Of a stretch of 64,000 nucleotides of DNA, positions 18,515 to 25,312 are shown one piece after another. The notes under the pieces were generated by a model. It saw nothing but the letters and a program-made list of their open reading frames with translations. It ran no database searches and was not told where the DNA came from. This DNA is from NORP233 sp050186825. GTDB taxonomy: Bacteria; Planctomycetota; J058. The stretch is from the NCBI GenBank assembly GCA_050186825.1, contig JBFWYD010000002.1, forward strand, positions 1-64,000. The letters are read 5' to 3'. Made by a program: the position numbers and the translations under genes. Numbering within the stretch: the first letter of the stretch is position 1; each line of letters begins with the position of its first letter.

Positions 18515-19846
18515 ATGACCCGAGCGCTCCTGGTACTGCTCTTCCTGCTCGCCTTCCCAGCGATGGCCTGGGCCGGGCCCGCGGGGGGGGCGCACAAGTA
18601 CGACGCCCTCGACACCCTCTGGGTGCTCCTGGCCGCCTTCCTGGTGTTCTTCATGCAGGCCGGCTTCGGGATGGTCGAGGCCGGGCTGATCCGCGCCAAG
18701 AACGCCACGAACATCCTGATGAAGAACCTGCTCGACTTTTGCTTCGCGTCGGTCGGCTTCTTCATCTGCGGCTACGCGCTCATGTTCGGGGGCAAGGGCG
18801 CGATCATGGGCACCGAGGGCTTCTTCCTCGCGGGCGCCACGGTCCCCGAGACGGCCCCGACCCTCCCGCTCCACGCCTTCTGGTTGTTCCAGGCCGTGTT
18901 CGTGGGCGCGGCCGCGACCATCGTCGCGGGCGGCGTGGCCGAGCGGATGAAGTTCTCCGCTTACCTCGCCTACTCCTTCGTGATCTCGGCCTTCGTCTAC
19001 CCGATCGTCGGGCACTGGGTGTGGGCGCCGGGCGGCTGGCTGGGCAACCTGGGCTTCCACGACTTCGCCGGCTCGACAGTGGTCCACGCTCTGGGCGGCT
19101 TCACTGCCCTGATCGGCGCCTGGATGGTCGGCCCGCGGCTCGGCAAGTACGGGCCGGATGGCACGCCGCGGGCGATCGGCGGGCACAACATGCCGCTGGT
19201 CGCCCTGGGGGTGTTCATCCTCTGGCTGGGCTGGTTCGGCTTCAACCCGGGCTCGACCCTGGGGATGAAGGACCCCGAGCTGGTCGCGCGCATCGCGATC
19301 AACACCAACCTGGCCGCGTCCGCGGCCGCGGTCTCGGGGATGCTCACGGCTTGGGTCAAGTTCAAGAAGCCGGGCCTGGACCTGGCGCTGAACGGGGCTC
19401 TGGCCGGCCTGGTCGGGATCACCGCGGGCTGCGCCTCGGTGTCGCCTGGGAGCGCGCTGTTCATAGGCATCGCGGCGGGCGTGCTCTCGGTGTTCGGCGT
19501 GGGCTGGCTGGATCGGCTCCAGGTCGACGACCCGGTGGGCGCGGTGCCCGTCCACTGCCTGTGCGGGATCTGGGGGACGCTGGCGGTCGGCCTCTGGGGG
19601 CAGAAGTCGCTGGGCGCGCCCCACGACGGGCTGTTCTACGGCGGCGGCGTGCACCAGCTCGGCGTGCAGCTCCTGGGAGTGGCCGCCTGCCTGGGCTTCG
19701 TCGGGGTCTCGATGGGGATCGTGTTCAAGGCGATCGACTCGATCATCGGCCTCCGCGTGGACGAGGAGACCGAGCTCTGCGGGCTCGACATCGGCGAGCA
19801 CGGCATGGAGTCGTACTCCGGCTTCCAGATCTTCGTGACCGAGTAG
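18515..19846 (+). CDS. amt: ammonium transporter
   Basis: Inner-membrane ammonium channel of the Amt/Mep/Rh family, 443 residues, with a cleavable signal peptide (LLVLLFLLAFPAMAWA) and about eleven transmembrane helices. The two pore histidines are present in STVVHALGGF and VPVHCLCGIW. The start ATG 18515 is chosen because it begins the signal peptide; the 28 codons before it have no such features. A PII gene follows after 15 bp, the usual amt-glnK arrangement in which PII blocks the channel. The C-terminal tail LCGLDIGEHGMESYSG is the conserved cytoplasmic tail that contacts PII. Confidence 0.96.
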   Translation: MTRALLVLLFLLAFPAMAWAGPAGGAHKYDALDTLWVLLAAFLVFFMQAGFGMVEAGLIRAKNATNILMKNLLDFCFASVGFFICGYALMFGGKGAIMGTEGFFLAGATVPETAPTLPLHAFWLFQAVFVGAAATIVAGGVAERMKFSAYLAYSFVISAFVYPIVGHWVWAPGGWLGNLGFHDFAGSTVVHALGGFTALIGAWMVGPRLGKYGPDGTPRAIGGHNMPLVALGVFILWLGWFGFNPGSTLGMKDPELVARIAINTNLAASAAAVSGMLTAWVKFKKPGLDLALNGALAGLVGITAGCASVSPGSALFIGIAAGVLSVFGVGWLDRLQVDDPVGAVPVHCLCGIWGTLAVGLWGQKSLGAPHDGLFYGGGVHQLGVQLLGVAACLGFVGVSMGIVFKAIDSIIGLRVDEETELCGLDIGEHGMESYSGFQIFVTE

Positions 19847-19861
19847 CGAGGTCCCGCAGCC

Positions 19862-20200
19862 ATGAAGATGATCATCGCGGTCATCCAGCCGCAGCAGCTC
19901 CCCGCCGTGAAGCGCGCCCTGTTCGCGGCCCAGGTCTTCCACATGACCGCCACGAACATCCTCGGGACCGCGCCCGAGCGCGAGGAGCACCACAGGTTCC
20001 GCGGCGTGGACCAGGAGGTGACCCTGTTCCAGAAGGTGCGCCTGGAGATCGCCGTCAACGAGGCCTTCGTGCAGCCCACCGTCGACGCGATCATCGACGG
20101 CTCGCGCGCCACCGGCGGGGCCGGGAAGATCTTCGTGCTCGAGCTCGGCGACTGCATCGTGTGCCGGACCGGCGAGCGCGGCCCGCGGGCGATCGGGTAG
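19862..20200 (+). CDS. glnK: divergent PII nitrogen-regulatory protein
   Basis: A 112-residue PII-family protein. The start MKMIIAVIQPQQLPAVKRAL and the C-terminal GAGKIFVLELGD...RTGERG are PII signatures. The T-loop is unusual: aligned by the conserved RG, the tyrosine that is uridylylated in proteobacteria is Gln (RFRGVDQEV), and the 2-oxoglutarate-binding Gln39 position in the preceding loop appears to be Glu (APEREEHH). It is therefore unlikely to be uridylylated, and effector binding may differ. It lies between amt and glnA, so it probably controls one or both. This is a PII by family, but a divergent one. Confidence 0.85.
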   Translation: MKMIIAVIQPQQLPAVKRALFAAQVFHMTATNILGTAPEREEHHRFRGVDQEVTLFQKVRLEIAVNEAFVQPTVDAIIDGSRATGGAGKIFVLELGDCIVCRTGERGPRAIG

Positions 20201-20204
20201 CTGC

Positions 20205-21668
20205 GTGGGCGCAGTCCGTCAGTCCACCCAGAGCGCCGGCCCGCGCGGGGCCACCGCGGTCCACGACGTGTTCGCCAAGATCCGCGAGGAGGACATCCGC
20301 TTCGTCGACCTCAAGTTCGTCGACCTCTTCGGGCGCCTGCAGCACATCACCTACGCGGTCGAGGCGATCGACCCCAAGGTGTTCATCGACGGGCTGGGCT
20401 TCGACGGCTCGTCGGTGCGCGGCTTCCAGGCGATCCACGAGAGCGACATGATCATGATGCCGGACGCGTCGTCGCTCTTCGTCGACCCCTTCTTCGACGA
20501 CCCGACGATCTCGCTGTTCTGCGACATCATCGACCCGCGCACCCACGGCTTCTACAGCCGCGGCACGCGCGGCGTGGCCCGCCGCGCCGAGCAGTACCTG
20601 AACACCACGGGGATCGCCGACACGGCCTACTTCGGGCCGGAGCTCGAGTTCTTCGTGTTCGACGACGTGCGCTTCGACACCCAGACCAAGCACAGCTTCT
20701 TCTTCGTCGACTCCGACATGGCCTTCTGGCAGCGGGGCGAGAAGCAGGGCCCGAACCTGGGCCACAAGATGGGCCGCAAGCAGGCCTACTTCGCGGCGCC
20801 GCCCAGCGACGGCTTCCACAACCTGCGCTCGAAGATGGTCTCGGTGCTGCGCTCGGTGGGGATCGACGCCGAGCTGCACCACCACGAGGTGGCCTCGGCC
20901 GGGCAGCAGGAGCTGGGCTTCCGCTTCGGGACCCTCGTCTCGCAGGCCGACGCGGCGCTCAAGTACAAGTACGTGATCAAGAACGTCGCGCACCGCTACG
21001 GCAAGACCGCGACCTTCATGCCCAAGCCGCTGTTCGAGGAGAACGGCTCGGGCATGCACGTGCACACGAGCCTCTGGCGCGGCGACGAGAACCTGTTCTA
21101 CGAGCCGGGCACCTACGCCGACCTCAGCCAGCTCGCGCGCTACTTCATAGGTGGCCTGCTGCACCACGCGCCGGCCCTGTGCGGCCTGGTGGCGCCAGGG
21201 ACCAACAGCTACCGGCGGCTGGTGCCTGGCTACGAGGCCCCGATCAACCTGGCCTTCAGCCAGAGCAACCGCAGCGCCTGCGTGCGGATCCCGGCCTTCG
21301 CCACCAGCCCCAAGGCGAAGCGCATCGAGTTCCGCACGCCCGACCCCTCGTCGAACCCTTACCTGGCCTTCGCCGCCATCCTGATGGCCGGCCTGGACGG
21401 GATCCAGAACGAGATCCAGCCGCCCGCGCCCGTGGACGTGGACATCTACGAGCTCTCGGCGGAGGAGCGCAAGCACATCGGCGCGGCGCCGGGCTCGCTC
21501 GACCAGGCCCTGCGCGCGCTCGAGAAGGACCACGAGTTCCTGCTGCGCGGGGGGGTGTTCACGCACGACCTGCTCGAGACCTGGGTCCAGCACAAGCGGA
21601 AGCACGAGATCGACTTCATCCGCCTTCGCCCGCACCCGGGCGAGTTCGCCCTCTACTACGACACCTGA
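20205..21668 (+). CDS. glnA: type I glutamine synthetase
   Basis: Makes glutamine from glutamate, ammonia and ATP; dodecameric cytoplasmic enzyme. The 487 residues include FDGSSVRGFQ, the metal-binding ELEFFVFDD, ELHHHEVASAGQQELGF, NGSGMHVHTSLW and the NRSACVRIP active-site loop. Near the C-terminus, DVDIYELSAEERK aligns with the adenylylation site of the GSI-beta class and keeps its tyrosine, so adenylylation is possible although no GlnE gene is in the window. The likely start is GTG 20205, 4 bp after the PII stop, with no clear ribosome binding site of its own, consistent with translational coupling in an amt-PII-glnA operon. Confidence 0.97.
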   Translation: MGAVRQSTQSAGPRGATAVHDVFAKIREEDIRFVDLKFVDLFGRLQHITYAVEAIDPKVFIDGLGFDGSSVRGFQAIHESDMIMMPDASSLFVDPFFDDPTISLFCDIIDPRTHGFYSRGTRGVARRAEQYLNTTGIADTAYFGPELEFFVFDDVRFDTQTKHSFFFVDSDMAFWQRGEKQGPNLGHKMGRKQAYFAAPPSDGFHNLRSKMVSVLRSVGIDAELHHHEVASAGQQELGFRFGTLVSQADAALKYKYVIKNVAHRYGKTATFMPKPLFEENGSGMHVHTSLWRGDENLFYEPGTYADLSQLARYFIGGLLHHAPALCGLVAPGTNSYRRLVPGYEAPINLAFSQSNRSACVRIPAFATSPKAKRIEFRTPDPSSNPYLAFAAILMAGLDGIQNEIQPPAPVDVDIYELSAEERKHIGAAPGSLDQALRALEKDHEFLLRGGVFTHDLLETWVQHKRKHEIDFIRLRPHPGEFALYYDT

Positions 21669-21688
21669 GCCGAAGGGCCGAGGCACGC

Positions 21689-22990
21689 GTGGACACTGCA
21701 CAGTTGATTGGGATCTCGGTCGGGCTCGGCTCGCTCGCGTTCCTGCTGCTGATCATCTTCGTCAAGTCGAACATGGTGATCTGCCAGCCGAACGAGGTCG
21801 TGATCCTCTCAGGGCGCAAGTTCCGCCAGTCCGACGGGTCGTACCGCGGCTACCGCGTGATCCACGGCGGGCGCGGCTTCAAGTGGCCCTTCGTGGAGTC
21901 GGTGGCGCGCATCTCGCTGAACAACGTCCCGGTCGAGATCCGGCTGACCAAGGCCCTGACCGACGGCGCGATCCCGATCACGGTCGAGGGCCGGGCCAAC
22001 GTCAAGGTCGCGGGCACGGCCGCCCAGGGCCTGGACGCGGCGATCGAGCGCTTCCTGGGCCGCCCGTCCGAGGCGGTCAGCCGCGCGGCCCAGCAGACCC
22101 TGGAGGGCTGCCTGCGCGGCGCGATCTCGGTGCTGAGCCCCGAGGCGGTCAACGCTCAGCGGATCGAGCTCGCCAGGGACGTCTCGCTGCAGGCCGAGGA
22201 GCGGCTGCGCAAGCTCGGGATCGTGCTCGACTTCTTCCTCGTCCAGAGCATCTCGGACGAGCAGGGCTACCTGGACGCGATCGCCCGGCGCAAGAACGCC
22301 ATGGTCCAGCGCGACGCGCGCATCGCCGAGGCCAAGGCCGAGGCCGAGTCGCGCCAGGTCGCGGCCGAGCAGCGCCGGCTGGGGCGTCTGGCCGAGGTCG
22401 AGGCCGAGCGCGAGATCGTGCGCGTCGAGAACGAGCTGGCCGTGCACAAGGCCGAGCTCGAGACCGAGAGCAACCGCGCCCAGCGCCGCTCGGAGGTCGC
22501 CGGCGAGATCGCCAAGGTCGAGAGCCTGTCCGAGCTCGAGACCAAGCGCATCGACCTCTCCCAGCGCAAGCAGGAGGCCGACACCCTCGTCCCCGCCCGC
22601 GCCGAGGCCCAGGCCATGGAGCTCCGCGCCCGCGGCGAGGCCGCCCGCATCCTCGAGGACGGCAAGGCCACGGCCGAGGCCGTGTCGCTGATGCGCGCCC
22701 AGTGGGAGGAGGGCAAGTCCCGCGACCTGTTCCTGATCCAGATGTATCCGGAGCTGGTCGAGAAGGTCACCCAGGTCGTGGCCAAGAACCTCCACATCGA
22801 CCGCCTGACCGTGCTCGACTCCGGCGGCGGCGACGGCCTCGGCGCCCACGTCCGCGGCGTGACCACCGCCGCCGTGACCCTGCTCGAGCAGGTCAAGAAC
22901 GCCACCGGCATGGACCTGGCCGACCTGATCTCGCAGTCGGGCAAGAAGGCCGGCGCTGCGGGCAGCCTGCCGAAGGAGTTGCCTGGCTAA
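21689..22990 (+). CDS. flotillin-like SPFH/band 7 protein
   Basis: A 433-residue membrane protein of the SPFH family. One N-terminal span (LIGISVGLGSLAFLLLIIFV) is followed by an SPFH domain (VVILSGRKFR, GRGFKWPFVESV, ANVKVAGTA) and a long Glu/Ala/Arg-rich coiled coil from about residue 205 to 380, ending with YPELVEKVTQVVAKNLHIDRL and a glycine-rich tail, all flotillin features. Flotillins organise membrane microdomains. The start GTG 21689 immediately precedes the membrane span and lies 20 bp after glnA, so it may share the nitrogen operon transcript, though I infer no nitrogen role. Confidence 0.88.
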   Translation: MDTAQLIGISVGLGSLAFLLLIIFVKSNMVICQPNEVVILSGRKFRQSDGSYRGYRVIHGGRGFKWPFVESVARISLNNVPVEIRLTKALTDGAIPITVEGRANVKVAGTAAQGLDAAIERFLGRPSEAVSRAAQQTLEGCLRGAISVLSPEAVNAQRIELARDVSLQAEERLRKLGIVLDFFLVQSISDEQGYLDAIARRKNAMVQRDARIAEAKAEAESRQVAAEQRRLGRLAEVEAEREIVRVENELAVHKAELETESNRAQRRSEVAGEIAKVESLSELETKRIDLSQRKQEADTLVPARAEAQAMELRARGEAARILEDGKATAEAVSLMRAQWEEGKSRDLFLIQMYPELVEKVTQVVAKNLHIDRLTVLDSGGGDGLGAHVRGVTTAAVTLLEQVKNATGMDLADLISQSGKKAGAAGSLPKELPG

Positions 22991-23086
22991 GGCGGCTTCG
23001 CCTTCCGGGCGAGTCCGGGCGAGGTTACCGAGCGGGCCGGAGCTGACCTCGATCGTGGTCCCCTCGGTGTCATACTGCGCGGCGCA

Positions 23087-23686
23087 ATGGCCGGGACCAC
23101 CACGCACATGGCGGGCGCGGCGCTCGGGGAGCCGGCCGAGCGCGGCCTACGGGCCGCTCTCTTCGAGCGGATCCTGGAGCGGATCCACCGCTACTTCCAG
23201 CGGCTGGTGTGGGACAAGGACGCGGTCGACGACTGCGTGCAGCAGACCTTGCTCGCGCTGGAGCGCTCGCTGCAGGCGGGCACCTACGACCCGCGCCGCT
23301 CCTTCAACCGCTGGATGTGGATCAAGGCCCACTCGGTCTACGTCGACCACTGCCGCGCGCGGGCCCGCTCTCCGCACTCGATCCCCGAGGGCGCCGAGCC
23401 GCCGGCCCGCCGCTCGAGCAGCCCGGTCGAGGGCGTCGAAGCGCGCCTCGACGCCGAGGTCGTGCTCGAGCGCCTGCGCGGCGCCCTCGAGCCCGAGACC
23501 TACGAGATGTTCGTGCTCTTCTTCGGCGAGGACCACAACGTGACCGAGATCTCGGGCATCACCGGCCGCGACCGCAAGACCGTGCGCAAGCGCCTGGGCG
23601 AGGCCAAGGCCGCCGCCCTCCGCCTCCTCGATCCCCGCCGCGGCGACGAGCCCGTCCCCGCCTCCGGGGACGCCGACCTCGACTGA
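23087..23686 (+). CDS. ECF-like RNA polymerase sigma factor
   Basis: A 199-residue protein with region 2-like sequence (RLVWDKDAVDDCVQQTLLALE, then RSFNRWMWIKAHSVYVDHCR) and a C-terminal helix-turn-helix like region 4 (EISGITGRDRKTVRKRLGEAKAAAL). No anti-sigma factor gene is adjacent. ATG 23087 is 10 nt downstream of a CATACT hexamer and has no strong ribosome binding site. Its target promoters are unknown. It could alternatively be a sigma-like regulator that has lost promoter binding, but both helical regions look complete. Confidence 0.82.
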   Translation: MAGTTTHMAGAALGEPAERGLRAALFERILERIHRYFQRLVWDKDAVDDCVQQTLLALERSLQAGTYDPRRSFNRWMWIKAHSVYVDHCRARARSPHSIPEGAEPPARRSSSPVEGVEARLDAEVVLERLRGALEPETYEMFVLFFGEDHNVTEISGITGRDRKTVRKRLGEAKAAALRLLDPRRGDEPVPASGDADLD

Positions 23687-24175
23687 CCGCGCGCCGGAGC
23701 GAGGCCGCCCTGGCCGTACGGCACTCGGGCGGGGTCGCCCGCGGTCGCCTGTTTCCCCATGGCCACACGAGCTCGATCTCGAGTGCGCGCATGGCCCGGG
23801 CCGCTGTGGCCTGTGCGATACGGCCGCCCTCGGCCGCCGGCTGTGCGCGAGGGCCCACCGGCCCGCCTCGACCTCGGGCGCCTGTGCGGTAAGGCACACC
23901 GGCCCGGCCTCAAGCACCTGTGCGTACGGGACCCCCTGGCCTCGGGCGCTGCCGCCCATGCGGACGGTACGGCACACCGTCCCGGCCTCGGGCCTCCTGC
24001 CCTGCACGGCACTCCGACCCGGCCTCGGCCGCTGCCGCCTGGTCGGCGCCGGCCTCCGGCGCTGCGCCTGTGCGGTTCGGCACACCGGCCCGGCCTCGGG
24101 CGCTGCCGCCTGTACGGCACACGGCACACGGCACACGGCACACCGGCCCGCCGCTCTCGCTCCCGCGCGACCCGC
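23687..24175. repeat. 489-bp convergent spacer made of degenerate GC-rich repeats
   Basis: Between the sigma gene and the RING/HhH gene. Units of roughly 30-55 bp share CGGCACACCGGCCCGGCCTC followed by GGGCGCTGCCGCC; about seven degenerate copies are visible, ending in four copies of the 8-mer ACGGCACA near 24114-24142. No start codon with a ribosome binding site or meaningful protein is seen on either strand. It may be a repeat cluster that also ends transcription from both sides. Confidence 0.6.
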
Positions 24176-25240
24176 CTACCTCAGCCGCGCTAGCTCCCGC
24201 GCGAGCTCCTCGCGCGCATGGGGGCGCTCCTCGGCCCAGGCCTCGAGCTGCGCGCGCAGCCGCGCCCCCTCCTCCTGCGCGGCCCGACCCTGCGCCACGA
24301 GCGCGTCGCGCTGCGGGGCGAAGCGGGCGTCGACCTCGGCGCGGCCGGGGAAGCCCTCCTCGCTCCCCGGCGCGCCCAGGGCCGCGATCAGGCGCTCGAT
24401 CGCGTCGCGGCGCTCGCTGGCCCACGCGGCCAGCAGCTCCGCGCGGCGGGGGCCGATGCCGGGGACCTCGGTCACGTCCTGGCCGCGGAGGCGGGTCAGG
24501 TCGGTGAACCCGGCCGCGCGCAGCGCGCTGGTGGTGCCGGGGCCGATCCCCTTGATGCGCTGGGCGTCCTCGATCGGTGTGCTGGCCTGGAGGTGCGCGC
24601 GATAGGCCCAGCGGCGCGCGTCGTCGAGGGCCGCCAGCTCGCGGGTCACGCGCGCCCCATCGCGCAGGTGGTGCCCGTGCTGGCGGGCCGCGCTCAGCGC
24701 GTCGCGGTCGCGGGCCACGAGCCGCTCCGCGAGCTGCTCGCCGCGCAGGCCGGCCTCGCCGCGGGTCAGGCGCGCGACCGAGGGCGCGGGCGGCGAGGCG
24801 GCGACCACCGCCAGCGCCAGCAGCGAGAGCGCGGCCAGCACCGTGGCCGCGCTCGCCGAGAGGGTCGCAACGGCGGCGCTCACCAAGGTGGTCGCGACCA
24901 CCCAGCCCAGGCCGCCCAGGAAGCCGATCCGGCGGTGCTCGTGGCGGATCTGGGCGAGCAGCCGATAGACCGGGAGCGGCAGCGGCTCGAGGGTGAGCTC
25001 GCGCCGCTCGACGACCACACGGATCGGGCCCTCGCGCGCGGCGGGCGGCGCGGCGCGCGTGGGCAGCGCGGCCTCGACCGGTTGGCGGCAGATCGGGCAG
25101 CACTGGAACTCGGCCAGGCAGCCCGCGTGGATCGGGGTCTCGTCGCGGGGGCAGGTGACCCAGCGCTCACCCTCGGCGCCGGCGAAGCACCAGGGACAGC
25201 GCAGCTCCGCCGCACGCGCGCGGGGGCGGAGTTGGGTCAC
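24176..25240 (-). CDS. RING-like zinc finger / membrane / helix-hairpin-helix protein, function unknown
   Basis: A 354-residue protein with an unusual order of parts. Residues about 15-50 hold a Cys/His-rich finger: CPWC, CPRDETPIHAGC, then CCPIC, the spacing of a RING or double zinc-ribbon. Two hydrophobic stretches follow near residues 115-155 (GFLGGLGWVVATTLVSAAVA and VLAALSLLALAVVA). The C-terminal half has two helix-hairpin-helix units (AQRIKGIGPGTTSALRAAGF and VTEVPGIGPRRAELLAAWA), the motif normally used for non-specific DNA binding. The start is GTG 25240, with no visible Shine-Dalgarno. Whether it tethers DNA at the membrane is speculation. The finger resembles the one at 56050-56757. 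Confidence 0.7.
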   Translation of the reverse strand: MTQLRPRARAAELRCPWCFAGAEGERWVTCPRDETPIHAGCLAEFQCCPICRQPVEAALPTRAAPPAAREGPIRVVVERRELTLEPLPLPVYRLLAQIRHEHRRIGFLGGLGWVVATTLVSAAVATLSASAATVLAALSLLALAVVAASPPAPSVARLTRGEAGLRGEQLAERLVARDRDALSAARQHGHHLRDGARVTRELAALDDARRWAYRAHLQASTPIEDAQRIKGIGPGTTSALRAAGFTDLTRLRGQDVTEVPGIGPRRAELLAAWASERRDAIERLIAALGAPGSEEGFPGRAEVDARFAPQRDALVAQGRAAQEEGARLRAQLEAWAEERPHAREELARELARLR

Positions 25241-25312
25241 GCGCGCGGGGCGCGACGCGGCCGCACGCGCGAGGCGTGACGCCGCTTCACGCGCGGGGCG
25301 CGCCGCGGCCGC
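25241..25312. repeat. short CACGCGCG(G)GGCG-type repeat
   Basis: Three imperfect copies of CACGCGCGGGGCGCGACGCG occupy the 72-bp gap between two minus-strand genes. The role is unknown. Confidence 0.45.

Noticed and set aside
15448..20451. A 1667-codon open frame on the plus strand
   Set aside because: It runs antisense to the haem/WD40 gene and out of frame through amt, PII and glnA; a GC-driven shadow with Arg/Gly-rich translation.
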